Source: Ulva prolifera (lineage: Eukaryota > Chlorophyta > Ulvophyceae > Ulvales > Ulvaceae). From it: a DNA stretch of 64,000 nt. The stretch covers positions 992,001 to 1,056,000 of the forward strand of contig JALAAN010000010.1 in assembly GCA_023078555.1 (NCBI GenBank), in the 5' to 3' direction. A program made the position numbers and the translations under genes. Every line of letters begins with the position of its first letter. The first letter of the stretch is position 1. The notes beneath the pieces were generated by a model. The model worked only from the letters and a program-made list of their open reading frames with translations. It had not been told where the DNA came from and did not search any database. Positions 44,231 to 57,198 of this stretch are shown piece after piece.

Positions 44231-47200
44231 TCTGCCCGTCGCTGTCCGTGACGGCAGCCTGTCGAGACATACTGGCGCGCCCATGCATTGAATGATTCAT
44301 TCACTGATTCCGTTCAGCGTGCTTGTGCTCCCGCTCACGTGTGAGGCCCTTCCTGAGTTGTGCTAAGCCATGCTGGCTGTTGGTTGAGCTAGTAATTTCT
44401 TTGATGCCAAGGCAAGAAGTGGCCCCCGAGCTCTTGCAATGCCCGTTCTGGGTGGAATGGGGCAGCCAAAGCTCAGGTGAGACCCCCGTCCGCACCCCCT
44501 TCAGATTCATGAACGTTCAGGTCACAGACCAGTGATGGCAAACAATTCGTGCTTGAGCAGTCGCACTGCCTGCAAGGCAGTGGTGTCCAAGCCGTGGACC
44601 AGCAGGAACAAGGTGTGAGGAGCTCGTGCACAAAACAAAACACGATACTTGTGCACCGACAACGCAAAATGTACATCAATACACTCAGTCAGTGCCTTCA
44701 TGTTGCCAAACGATTCGATTCCGGTTGATTTTTTTGAATGTTCTAGGTCTGCTCAAAAGAAAGAAAGCCATCCTGTGAACTATGAGGACTCCGTAGCAAC
44801 TTAATAAAATAATAATCGGGGTGAGCGCATTGCGGGGCCGCTGGTGGCTGGGCGCAAAATGTGCTACAAGGGAAAGGTCGGGGAGGCGGATCGCACCGCA
44901 GGACACGCAGGGCCCATGATGCGCCATTTGCACGATCTCAGGCAATTGCATGAATTATGGCATACAGCATGCAGTCGAATCACCGCCGGCCCCCGAGCAG
45001 CAGCACGTGCCTCTGCTGAAATTCTGCTTCGTGTGACGTGATCAGTGAAGTCATCACAGGCAGCGCAAGCGTTTAACATCATCCTGTCCTCAGTGTTGAG
45101 AGTTTAACTTCGTTATCTGCTCAGTGGCTGTAAACCTGCTCCTGTGTGATCGGCAGCTTCGTGTATGCTGTGATGCCACCGGCTCAGGCAACCAGCCGAC
45201 GCTAAACTTCGGTTTGTCTGACACACGCAGCCGGAGATCATTCTGAAGTTCACGACATGATTGCCGTGTTCGCTATGGCTTGCTTACACATTCGTACTAC
45301 GCCCTGTAACAAGTCTAGGTTTCTGTGGCAGACAAAAGCACCATCGCGTGGTTCTGCGGACTGCACATGGGGCTCCACTGCTGTTCCAGTGCAGTCCGCA
45401 AGATAGGTGAAGATCGCCGCTCGAAAGCTTGTGATGTTACGAGATCCGCCTGCCTGACGTCGGCGACGCTGTACAGGCATTGCAGGCGCGCAGTGGCACC
45501 ACGGCCGTGCACGGCTTGCTGTACGACGGCAACGCTCTTGGCATTGTGATTCCGAACGGCTAGGTTGGTAGTGACTGGGATGCACAAACACAGTTTGTTT
45601 ATTTCATCATCTCCGCTGCGCTCGCCGATTTGTTGCGTCGCGGGGATTGCCATGTGTTCGGTGCATGCAGCGGGGTCGTGCGCGCCGCGATTGCAGCTCC
45701 CGCTCCACAGGCCCTCGTTCTTTGATTTTTTTGTGTTTATCCACAGCATCGCATCATATCACATCATATCGCTTTTACTGTCGGTGCACCATCAGGCCGT
45801 GCCAGCTGCACAATGGCTTCAAGCCTGAGCCATGTGCTGTGCACAGGTACTAACATGACTCAGGCAGTAGGTCGGAAACCGCAATCTGTGCATACCAGGG
45901 ATAAGGGGTCTCCTACATGATAGGGTATGCTGAGAAAGGCAATCTGCTGGAGGGAATTATCAACCCAGGTGGAGCTGGCTGCTACGACTTTCCTCACGGG
46001 CTCGCATCTGCCTGCTCCTTGGCAACGTTTGTACAATAACTTGGCATGGCCTGTGACTAGAGCTACGGCACTTGTAGCCTGAGTCACCCAGTCAGAGTTA
46101 TTACGTCGGGATGCTTGACCCATAGATCAGGACATCATGTTGGCGAACAGATTGTTCTGGAATGTGGTGACACACACTTTGGATCTGTGTCGCCTGCTGC
46201 GCCGGTGATGGGTGAGATGTGCGTGGGTCTGGGTCTCTTCGTTCGTGTTTGCTTCGTCTGCTTGCTACTTTCGCGGTGCTCCCGCCTTGCTGCCTTTGTC
46301 CTTGTAACACACTTTACATCCTGTAGCCACTGAGATTCATCCAGCCATTGAGGTTTGTGAGGAATCATGTGGGGGGAGCAGTAGGCTCCCAGGACGGCAG
46401 CTATAAGTACCATGGACTCTATCATGCCCACGCCTGTTCATGTGACATTCTTGTTGCGACATGACCCGCAAGGCCCACAGCGCTTGCCTTTATATACTGT
46501 TGGCCAGCACATCATCGGAATGCTCCTTCCATCCTTCAGGTGCTGTTGCAGTGCTGACAAACCTTTGTCACTGTGAGTACTCCAAGCATTGAGATTGCAT
46601 ACCAAACATTGACAACCATTCAGTAGGCATGAGTCAGACTCATCGGAGGCCACATGACAAACCAAACAGTGACCAACATTCAGTAGGCAAGAGTCAGACG
46701 CCACATGACACAGCAGTCACGCATGCGCTGTCCTGTAGCTGTAGCTGCTAGACGCCGCCCTTTTAGCTGCAAGGTGTAACCATGCATACATCTCTCATGT
46801 GCAGTGCACTTGCCCGCAGCGGGCGTGCCCGGAACTGGAGATTGAGTGTATTTGCAAGTGCATTCCGAGAAACAGCTTGATGCCCGGCCTCTATTCTTTG
46901 TAATTACATCTGTCAGGACCTGCAGGGTCTCTGTACATGCATGCCGAAAGGCTAGTGTTGCAGTGACGCCTGTCACCACACAGCCCGATTGTGCAGTGTT
47001 CAGCTGACCTGGCATGCTCACAACTGCTTGAAGCCTGGCTGGAGGGCGGCGCACCCCCCGAGCCACACGAAGATATCTTACTTTAACCATGCAGAGAACG
47101 TTACCATGAATAAGCGTGCACATCGGAAAGCTCGCCATGATTTCGCGAGGAGAAAAGGCATCACAAAACTGCATCACGTACGCCACAGGCAGCTGTCTGC

Positions 47201-47402
47201 GAGGTGCGCGGCCGCGAGCGCACTCACAAGTGCAAGCCGGCAGCGAGCGGCCTGCTCTGACGCCGCCAGAACTGGGACGCACGACGTCGACGTCCTGGGC
47301 ACGCACTCACTTGCACACCCACCACGGAAAAAATCTCAGGTTGACAGCTCCACACGGAGCGCGCTGTCATGCCGCAGTGCCGGGCCTAGGCAGCACAGGC
47401 CC
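44231..47402. other. No gene firmly recognised
   Basis: About 3.2 kb. Minus-strand open stretches at 45315-45749 and 46438-46704 have plausible amino-acid composition; the latter has paired CLVC motifs and a GKRCGPCGSC tail and covers a 60-bp duplication. No start, family or splice partners could be assigned. An AT-rich patch lies just upstream at about 43860-43900. Confidence 0.35.
46601..46712. repeat. 60-bp imperfect tandem duplication
   Basis: 46601-46660 and 46661-46712 share ACCAAACA.TGAC, CATTCAGTAGGCA, GAGTCAGAC and CCACATGACA in the same order, with a small deletion in the second copy. On the minus strand both copies encode a SDSCLLN..CLVC peptide. Confidence 0.8.
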
Positions 47403-48933
47403 CTATGTCTTCTTCACCACCTCTGTAGCTACCACCCTCGTGGTGCCCCCCTCGGGCTGCGCCGAGGGAGAAGGTTCCGTCAGCTTTCTGTGTCCCTCCC
47501 CTGTGCCCTCTCCTACGCCCTCTGTTCTGTTCAAGCCACGTCCTTCGCCCTCCCATTCCCCTCCGTCCTGCTCACCATTGCCACGCTCCTCCTCCTCCTC
47601 ATCCTCCTCGTCCCCTCTACCCTCATGCCAACCCTCACCATCCTCATCCTCGTCCTCGTCCACCACCAATTCGTCGTCTGCCTCCTCCAACTCGATCCCC
47701 GGCCCCTCCATCTCCGTATAATTACTCTTCCCGTCCGTGAACACCCGGCAGAAGGTTAGCCCCGTCAAGTCCACGTGCTGACACGCCTCCGCGTCGTCGA
47801 CCTCGAATGCGTGCTCGTCTCGCTCCACGTCTGCGTCCGCATCACCAGTCGAGTCGTCCTTGGGGGCTGCGCCTGGGGCCATCATCGCGGCCATGCTGCT
47901 CCAGTTCTCCTGAGACATGCGCGCGACGCCCTCGTTGCCCTCATTGCCCTCATCGCCCTCGTTCCCCTCGTCGCCTTCATTGCCCTCGTTGCCCTCATTG
48001 CCGTCGACGTCGGTGCGGCGGCAGTTGAACAGGCGGCCGCGGCTGCGGCAGTGGCCGGTCGAGCTGTTGTTGCGGAACGTGCAGCGCGGGCACGCGAAGA
48101 GGCACCTGGTCCTGCAGCCACACACACCGCATCAAGCAAACAGGACATTCGTTGAGGCTACTAGTGACAGGGTTGTGTCCGGTGCGACAAGCAGCGTCGA
48201 CTTGATTCGAGCAGCAAACAGGCTGATGTATGGCTGCGAGGGCGGCTCTAGCCGCGTATAGAGGGAGCCGCGGGCTGTTGCGAGAGGCACGGCAACGCGG
48301 GTGTGCGCATGGAGCATGCATGTGTTGCATGTGGTGCATGCATGTCGTCACGGCCTTGGGGGTGGGCGGGGGTGGATGCATGTGCAGAGGCGTCATGGTT
48401 CAGGACGGGGTGTTCCTCGCTCGTGGCTCCAGGGTCAACATTAAGAGGTGCCGTGCTACATGCTGGCATGCAACGCCAGCCCGTGCTGACGCACTTACGA
48501 CCTCACACCGTCATGCATTCCACCCCACCACCGCAGGGACTGTATCGGAGTCTCCTCCAATCTGGCCACATGCATGGGTGCATGTACATCGCCTGGCAGC
48601 AGGCGCCTGAGCCACAACCCGCACGCCCGTCTATGCATGGAATCATCGACACGGCATGCAATCGATTCAGGTTCAGGCTCGCTCATACCCCGCCATGGAG
48701 CCACAGCAGGGTTCACTGTCGCCGCGACAGGCAGCGTCCGGCGCAGGCTCTCACCTGTGGCAGCCGTGTAGCAGCTTCCGGGCGGCTCCGCCGGTGATCT
48801 CGAGGCTGCTCGAGGGGGACGGCTGGCCGCGCAGCAGTGAGAGGCCGCCGTGCTGCGCTGAGGCGCCGGTGGCCACAGCGCACAGCGCGGAGGCCGCGAG
48901 GGCCGCCGCGTGGAGGGTGGGCCACAGCGGCAT
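47403..48933 (-). CDS. Secreted Cys-rich, acidic repeat protein
   Basis: I do not recognise the family. Exons 48933-48755 and 48111-47403 join in phase (GTGAGA donor, CTGCAG acceptor), about 295 residues. The N terminus is a clear signal peptide: MPLWPTLHAAALAASALCAV, then likely cleavage after ASA. Residues about 55-90 hold six cysteines spaced C-X4-C-X3-C-X2-C-X10-C-X8-C, including the stretch CPRC, which could bind metal or form disulphides. This is followed by tandem NEG/DEG triplets (about residues 96-118) and a long Asp/Glu/Gly-rich region with runs such as DEDEDEDGE and EEDEEEEERG. The end (VVATEVVKKT) is basic. An extracellular or cell-wall location, possibly cation binding, is inferred. 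The start is the only Met giving a signal peptide. Confidence 0.68.
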
Positions 48934-49265
48934 TGGGGCGGAGGTGTGTGTGTGTGTGGGTGCAGGCGACGCCGCTGCCTGTGATGTCCAACTCGACGGC
49001 TAGGGGCTCTCCCTGCTGATGTCTCTACGCGCTCCGCTGTCCTGCGTAACCCGAGGGCGTGTGTTGGAATATTGTTTTCTTACTGATAGGGGTGGGAAGG
49101 CAGGTGGCAGCGCAGGCCGGCCTGCGTGAGCCGCGGGGGCGTGTGTGTGGCCGACGTAAGAGCAGGGCGACGCGAGCAGGTGGGGTGGCGGGGTGGACAG
49201 ATGTCTGCATATGTAGAGCAGCGGAGGCCCGGATAGGCATGCCTGGCCTCCATATGCCTGACACA

Positions 49266-49313
49266 CCACCACCACTCGGGTCGCGATGGTCATCGCGGCC
49301 TGAGTGGTGGTGG
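49266..49313. repeat. 23-bp inverted repeat with 2-bp loop
   Basis: Arms 49266-49288 and 49291-49313 match at 21 of 23 positions around a GT centre (GCGATG-GT-CATCGC), with CCACCACCACTC / GAGTGGTGGTGG outer parts. The near-perfect hairpin is far longer than expected by chance. Confidence 0.85.
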
Positions 49314-52300
49314 CAAGCGCGTCGGCGGTACACATGGCCCAGGTATAACAGCAGGCTAGACCAGTGTTGGGTCGTCGGGCCCGGTCACATAGAGCAATTA
49401 CGAATATGTAGACATGTTTTGTGGATGGCAGAGCTGACAATGCCGCAAGGCTGCCAAACACTGGTCTAGACATCAGAGCCCAGGCAGTATGAATTGGTCC
49501 TTGACTTGTGGGCGATCTGGCTGGCCCACAGTGGACCTGAAGAAACATCAAGATGTGGATCGGCGAGCTGTGACACAACATTCCTGGTTGTGTAAGGCAA
49601 GGCGACCACTCGACATCCAAGCACACAGAAGTCAATTGGTGTAAAAGTAAAGTAAATCTGGATCTACTGAGCCGTATCTCTTTACTACATTGAAAAACTC
49701 CGAATGAATGGGACCCGCATGGCCATGCCAGTGGCGCGCCGTGCCTGCAAATGCTGCAGTGGGCTCCGCAGAGGTTGCACGCCGTTATGCATGCACGCTA
49801 TGCATGCACTGGCGCAGTGATGACAATTTTTCCTTCACTGCACATCACAACATGGGTGCCACCTTCAATCATGGCATGGGGTCACATCTTGTGTGATTGG
49901 TTGAAGCATTGCATATGCCTGACACAGATGAGTTGAGAGCACCAGGTGACCTGGGAGGTTGTAGTCAAACTATCAGAGACGTATCTTAGCAGCACACGCA
50001 TGCACTTGCATATCTCTATTTGCCCTCTGTCCCATTGTGTGGGAAATGTCACAGTGTAGATTTCAATTGAATTGTGTTGCAGATGCACATGGTATGCAGG
50101 TAAGCTGATGGTTTGCAGACATGCCTTGCAAGGCTACAAGTGGCCATGAGCGGATGTGAGTGGCACGAGCTTGCACGAGGAAGAATTGTGTGCGGGGCCA
50201 GGAACAAGCGGATGTTGAGCCCCAAGCCACTTATGTGGTCGACATTCCGACCAGGCAGCGCATGCCACCCTGCTGTGGATCAATCCGCCGAGGAGCCAGA
50301 AGTCAGGCTTCGTGGTCCTGGTGAGCAGCTGAATGCAGTCAGGAGTAGCTGGGGCTTGGCTAAGGTGCCGCCAGCTTGTGGAAGCTCACAGAATGGCTAC
50401 GTAGTCACTACGTTACGTAGTGGCTACAGAGGCAGTCCGTTGTGTCTGGATGGATTTGTCTGGATGGATTTCAGTGTTTGTTTTCTCCCGTTCACTCTTT
50501 TGTAATTATATAGTCCGTTGTGTCTGGATGCAATGGCTGAGCCGGGCTGCATCAAAATGAGAACAGCTCGCGTGCTGCATGCTTTAATGCTTCAACGCTG
50601 TACGTGTCTTGGCAAACACACCGCTGCCACAGGTCTGAGCGCGCGGTGAGCTCCAGCACAGCGCGGTGCGCTTTCGATTTCCCCAGGAAACGAGATACAG
50701 CGGTCGCGACTGCGCTGGCAACAGTGCAGCACATACGCCCGCATCAAGTACCTGGGCAAGCACATCAGTAGATAATGGCAAGGCCTCGGGAATCAAGTTG
50801 GTCGCAAGTCATGTTGCTGGACTGGAGGGCAAGCGCGCGCGCGGCTGTAGGCTCTGGAGCCCTTGCTTGGCGCTGGCCTTGCGTAGTGTCCCACTTGAGC
50901 CACTCTACTGCCAAATCGAGTAAAAAGTGCATGATTCTAATTCAAGTTCACGTGGCCTGGCTTCTGTGTGGATGAGCAACCACATACACGACTTGTGCAC
51001 ATCTATGAGTAGAAACACTTGGCGTATCACCTGACGGGCTTCGGGCAGTGCACATTACAACAAACATTCACTGCATCTTCAGATGCGTGTCTATGATCCG
51101 TGAAGGGCGTGCAGGCTACTCCAAGGCTTGCTTAGGCGTTCGACCGGGCAGGAATTCTCGAGACTGCAGTCTTGACCGCAAGGTCAATCGCGCACCTTGC
51201 GCACTCACGCAACCTTCCTCCACAGCCAGACTTCAAAGCTCCAGATACAGCGATGACCTGTCTCCCGTTTCAAGTTGCGATGCTAGCGGGGGATCGAAGT
51301 AGCCGTGGGCTGATGATCTATCCATGCGGAGCGCTGTGCGAATACGAGCTGAGCAGGTGCGGACTGTTCTACCGCACGACTGGCAGTCTAGCTTTCTGTC
51401 TCAGCCTGCAAGGTAGGTGATATTTACGAGTCGGTGCACGATCGCGGGATGGCGCTCAGTGGCGGTGCCTGGGACGGTGCGGTGCTGCATGCGGGGCATA
51501 TGCATGAGTTCATGTGCACATGTCCCTTTCCGACGTTGTATATGTAGGCCAGATGACGCAGATGGGCAATGACGAGCCCCGTGGGGCTCAGTGTTCCCTG
51601 TACATGGCCCAAACTTCGTGGTGGCCGGGTAGCACCGCGGCCCGTGCATGATCTTGACGCAATCGCCAAGCTCGCCGTGACAGGGTGCGCATCTCACAGC
51701 TCCATGTGGGACGTGTGCGTAGGGCGTGAACTGTGTGCGTGTCATGCCGGGTCGATGCAGACGTTAGCCCGATGGTCATGGCCAATCCCGCAAGCTCGAG
51801 GTCCTGGTAAGCACTCGCTTCACCGCGCGGCACGTCATCAGAGCCAAGCGACAGCGACGGCGGAGAGTGGTGTCGGCGTCTCGAGGATGCTGAATGACCA
51901 GAACGTTCATGCCACTGCCGAAGAGAAGTTTGCGGTGCGGCGCACGCGCGGGGCTGCAATCCGCAATGTCCATGGCTATAGTATACCTGCAGATACATGT
52001 ACACTTAATCTTTGCCTCGGCGATCCGCCCGGCCGGTGGAAGATTTGTAAGCGTAGGCCAGTGAATACATGCGTGGGACGCTAGGAATGGGTAATTATTA
52101 CACATGTAGTCGCTCTCCCGGGCCGCTTGAGCGCCTGCGCAACCGCCATGGCGACACCTAAAACCTGCGCATGGCCGTTCGCGACTGCAGCGGGTTCGCC
52201 CCTGGACGGTACTTGCCTGGTACGCACGGTCCCCGATTCCCTCTCCGCGCGCCCAGTGCGAACAGACGACTAAGCGAACAGCCGTCTGCTGCGAACTCAT

Positions 52301-53777
52301 CGCGGTCTGACTAATATTAATCATGGCGCGTACAACCGGCGCCGCCATGCATGCGCGCGACCGTGCGGCCGCAATCATGACCTCAGTGCACACTGTGTTC
52401 GTGCATCGCATGTTGAGTATTGCTGGCTGGATGAATGATGTGTGGTGACTACGTGCTCCGGCATGTGTGAGCGCGGGCCCCTGCCAGTGACGTTGCAGGC
52501 CTGGCCCCGGAGTCAGAGCATGCATATGCATGGGTCCTGCCGATCCCTGTTGTGCCTGCAATGACTACCTACATACCACGCTGCATTGGGGTGGGGGGGG
52601 GGGGGGTACCGTTCTTCATGAGGACATACCCAAGCCTTTGTCAGCACAGCTACAGCAAGGCGCCCAGCACTGAGCAGCAACGCCAATGCCCTGCCGGCCC
52701 CGATATCGTTTCTCCGCGCCATCATGGTGGCGTAAATTGAATGCAGCGTAAACCCCGGCGGTGTCACTGGCCCGTGCCACCGGCGCACGGTTGCCCGAAC
52801 GGTGGCCCTGTAGCCACAGCACACATTCACACGGATCTCCTTTCGGAAGCAGCCGAAGGGTAATTATCGTGGCGCAGGGACCCACTGGTGCTATTTGTCT
52901 ACAGCTGGTGGGGTTGGTGCGGTGATAGCGCTGGTGCCCGCAGCGCCAAAACACGCAGCCCGCCCCGTTTGCTGTAGCGATACGGAGGCAGTACGCCATT
53001 GCACACCTGCACCACCGGCGCCATCAGCATGGCGCCGACTATGAAACATGTCTCTCTGCGACGGTGTGGCTCCATTGTCCTGACGTGAGATAGCTTCCCC
53101 GCAGTGCGCCACACACGGAACCAGCAGCCTGGCCATAGGCTGTGCTGCAGCGCCCCGCCGTTGGCCCATGCGCGAGGTGCGCGAGCCTGTGCTGTGTCGC
53201 TGGCGGGAAGGTGTCTCTGTGAGCGCCATGTATGTGGCGCTGGAGGGCGGCGCGATAGAGAGTCGCGGGATGCGCTCAGGTGCGCTCATGCATGCGCTCC
53301 CGGTGAAGAGCGCATGCGGGTGGGGCACGGGGCGAGAGGCCCGCATGTCCAGGAGGGCCTTACAGGAGCACTCATGGGCAGTACGTCTCAGCACAGCATG
53401 CGCAGCAGCACGCAGATAGCCTGCTGGTGCGCGGTGCCCGCGTGCTGCTGCGTGCTGTGTGAGCAGCCAGATGTGTGCTACGCGCTTTGCGGGTGTTCGG
53501 TCTGAGGCTGTCCTGCGTGTATTATCTCAATGTGTGCCGGGCGCTGTACTGAGTGTATTATTATTATTATCGCAATGTAGCCCCGGGTGGCGTGTCATTA
53601 CACCCGCCTACGCACCTGCCTGAGCACCGCGCCTTGTTGTGCACGCATGTGGCACAAACGTCGTCAACGCTGTGCACATGCGCCGCGTGCGCCGCGCCCT
53701 CCCCCCCAACATGCCCGTGGCCCTGTGCTCAGCCCCTGCACCCTGCCTCTGGACCATCTGTCCCAGCAGAGTACGAT

Positions 53778-53813
53778 GTGCACACCATGCATGCATCCGT
53801 GCATGGTGTGCAC
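53778..53813. repeat. 15-bp inverted repeat
   Basis: GTGCACACCATGCAT and GTGCATGGTGTGCAC form arms of 15 bp (14 matching) around six bases. It lies in DNA with many TGTGCA/TGCACA words, so it may be a by-product of local composition. Confidence 0.75.
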
Positions 53814-56060
53814 ATGTACACTGTCAAGCACCCTCAGCCCCACTCTGCGCCGCCAGCGAGGCTTCATCAGAAGGATGTGTACCCGGCCACCTGGGAGGGA
53901 GAACATGTAGGTGCTTGCCTTCAAGTGTGTAGCTTGTGGTGGTACCACAGCCATTCCATGCTGCCACCATGGCCATGCAGAAGTGTTACAAGCACTGAGC
54001 ATGCAGAATGCGCAAGCTCAAGACCAAAAGCACACGTTGAACAGCAGCGTATCCAGTTGATGTCAGTATCATCTGGATATTCTGGATGTCTCCAGTCCTG
54101 CTGTGATGTGCACCACGCATGACCATGGCCAGTGTGCACATCAGTGTGCACATCGATACCATCAGGCCACTGGTTCACACACACCTAGGCCGGACGCTGA
54201 GGATGCACTCTCTGCACTCAGTGTCAGATTGCTGCTCAGCACTGTAATGACCCAACCCAGCTGAGTGGTGGAGGCGCTCAGGCTTAGTAGCAGCAATTCA
54301 CTCTTCTCGTGCCAGCCCAGGGGGACACCATGACAGGATTACGAAGATGCATGCATCACCCCATGATGAGTCCACACCACCACAAATTGGATGCCCTCAC
54401 CACACAGCCTCATGAGATGATCTGCAGAGATCATGAAGTGGCCTGCTGGAGAGCAGTACACCTGTGTACTGTCTGAGGTAGAAAGGTTTACTGGTTACTG
54501 CTGAACCCTTCTGGCCTCGAGGCGGGCTCGGTCTGGTCCATGTGGTGATACCTGTGTCTCCTCCTCGGTCCTCAGAATGCCAAGGCCTTGTCATCCGGCT
54601 GCGGACAATATTGTACATATGTCTGAAGGGCTATTTTTACATTGCAGCTTGCTGCTGGTGGCAGGCTTCCAGCCTTTATAAAGGCATACCCCCCGCCTGG
54701 CTCTGCTTGGCCCGAGCAGAGCCAGCCTTCTCAAAGATGCATGGGCCTGCTACGTATACCAAGCACCCCAATTATCTTCACAGGGGTTTTCCGGCAAACA
54801 GTTATGGGCCATTGGCTGTTTGTGAAAGTCTCACTGGACGTGGCCATATGCACATGCATGCCATACATGTGTATGCCTGCAGATACCACAGGTGCATGCA
54901 GCTGTAGCCTGAGAGGCTTCAGCTCCCCACTGGAACGGACACCCGGACGCAGTTGCGACCTGGCTCAGCCACAGCCATGGGGCGTTCTGTGCACCCATCA
55001 GCCACCTAGACGCTGTGCACCCATCAGTCTCCAACCTCCTGCTGCCTTGTCAGCTCTGCCTTGTCACCGCTGCCTTGTCAGCGCAGTGGTGGATCCACCA
55101 CGGCGCTGATCAAGCTTTGCCAGGAGGCCTCTGGGACTCTACCCGACTCCGGAGCGAATCCAGCCAGAGAGGCTGCGGGTCCGGGCGAGTGAGAGCTAGG
55201 TCCGAGTGGTCGGCACACACCTGCAGTGTGAGCGGCACCAGTGTTGAAATGCATGGGGGCCACAACGCGTCCAGCTGCCGACGTGCCTGCTCGCCACGGT
55301 GCGCTGGAGAGCGATCGGGGGATCCCGGTGCTCCCACGTTGCGCTACGCACGCATTCAGGTCATGCAGGGTACACATGCGCGCCTGGCTCAGCTTGCAGG
55401 TGATGCGCCGGGCCCTTGAGGGCGTGCCAACTTGCATGGACGCACTCGGAGCGGTGGTGCAGGCACACAGGCGGCCCCCAATGTGTGCGCATGCATGTGA
55501 CCAGCAGGGCGTGTGTGCTGATCGCAGGCCCTGGTGTGGCGATTGAAGCAACCAGACTGCAACGATCTTGGCGGATGAGCAAGGTGAATCCAGAATTGTG
55601 TGGCACAGTGCATGCTGCCCTGGCGGTGCTTCTGGCCTCTCCGACTTTGTCGTTGCAACGCAATGCATGCAAGATCCAAACAGGCTGGGTGGGGGCCCGA
55701 GTCCAGATTCGGACGGCTCGCGCCGGCCATGTCGTATGGCTTGGAGAGCTGTTAGTGCGGCTTGAGGACGCCTCGCTGCTGCAGCAGCAGGCGCGTGGAT
55801 GGTTCCTGTGTCCTGAAACGCACGCACGGCCAGCACCGTTGTCCAGGCATCGGCTTGCACTCGAAGTGTTGTTCATATGTGCTGCAGCATAGAGGGATTG
55901 AATCTCACACGGGCATGTGCAATGCGGACAACGGGGATGCCCCGAGCACAATCTGGGGGCGCCGTGCTACTGTGTCCTGCGGCATTACGTGCTCCTCCGA
56001 AAGTACTGTTGTGAGTCACAACTTGTGACACTCTGGGGGCACCATGCTGCTGCAGTGATA

Positions 56061-56172
56061 CAGGGACAAAGTTGGAGAGGCGGATTGCAGGGGCAGGTGA
56101 CAGGCAGGCTACAGGTTACAGAGGCAGGTTACAGATTACATAGGCAGGTTACAGGGACAAAGTTGGAGAGGC
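56061..56172. repeat. Short direct repeats
   Basis: CAGGGACAAAGTTGGAGAGG occurs at about 56061 and again at about 56152. Between them are several AGGCAGGTTACAG-like units. It is a small decayed tandem array. Confidence 0.8.
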
Positions 56173-57198
56173 AGGTTTCACCGCAGGCATCGCCTGCTGC
56201 AGTGCCAACTACTACAGTGCCTCCTACATGGCCACTCCAGGTTGACTATACTTTTACAGTCTGCATCTCCTCATGTGCTGTCAGTGTTGAGGTGCTGGTG
56301 CAGGATAGTCCTGCCAGGACTGTTTCATGCCCTGCTGTGCTGCATGGCGTGTGACCGGCCATCCCTTGTGGTGCAGTTGGAGGAGGCCTGCAGGTTCAGC
56401 ATCAGCATCAAGTGGATATTGGCCCCATCAAGCTCATGGTCACAAACAACGGTATGGACACCACTACTTGTGGTGCAACACTACTTGTAAAGTAAAGTAA
56501 ATCTAAATACTTGTGGTGCGTCACTCTGGCTCCGGAGTTCATCATATCCAGCGAGTGCCTCAGGATCGCAGGGCTGCTGCAAGCATGTGCCAAGCATGTC
56601 TTGCTTGGGTGCTGTGCACAGCAGCCTGCTGCAAGCCATATGCCAGTACACTGATAAACATTTCCTCGTGGTGAGAGGGCACCAGTGATTCAGCAGGAAC
56701 CCCTGTGATGAAGCAGACCATCTTCCAGCTGGGATATGCATGGGCATCTAAATGATAGTTGTGTACAGACCATTCACATGATGGGGTGACTCTGCCAATG
56801 CTGCCACGTGGTGCGGCTGACCCTGGTGTAGCAGCCATGGCGACAGAATGCTCTGGGCTCCCAGAACATGGAACAATATACAGGAATCCATGGCTTTATT
56901 GTGATGGTGTTGTTATCGTCTCCAATGCAGCTCTGTATGGGCACAGGCCTGCAGAGCTGCCAGGGTGGTTGTGTGGATGCACACCTGATCGTGGGGCATA
57001 CTTGCTCTGACTCGAAAGATCCTTCGTCGTGATCGACAGGAAAACGTTCGAACAGGCTGCTGTTCAGGTCAGGGCAAGCACCTGAGGTGAACTCTCAGTC
57101 TCCATCTCTGGGAGCCGCACCTGGCAGGATAGGAGGGCAAAGCCATAAGGCCTGCAATCCACCCTCATTGTACTTGCAAGCACATGTATCTCTCCAGA

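Larger units (their letters stand above)
48934..57198. other. Long interval without a supportable gene
   Basis: About 8.3 kb rich in CATGCATG and TGTGCA words, with small inverted and tandem repeats listed separately, a run of about 14 G near 52593-52606 and an ATT microsatellite near 53556-53572. Several open frames of 100-260 codons occur on both strands (for example 51569-52084 + and 51776-52561 -), but they overlap each other and show no family motif, transit or signal peptide. Minus-strand 50552-50734 and plus-strand 51172-51410 look the most coding-like. Any gene here is divergent or lineage-specific. Confidence 0.4.

Noticed and set aside
49000-49635. Minus-strand 211-codon frame
   Set aside because: No ATG at its start, spans the inverted repeat, no domain or signal seen.
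51569-52561. Overlapping 171- and 261-codon frames on opposite strands
   Set aside because: Neither shows a family motif or splice partners, and they cannot both be coding; composition alone is not enough.
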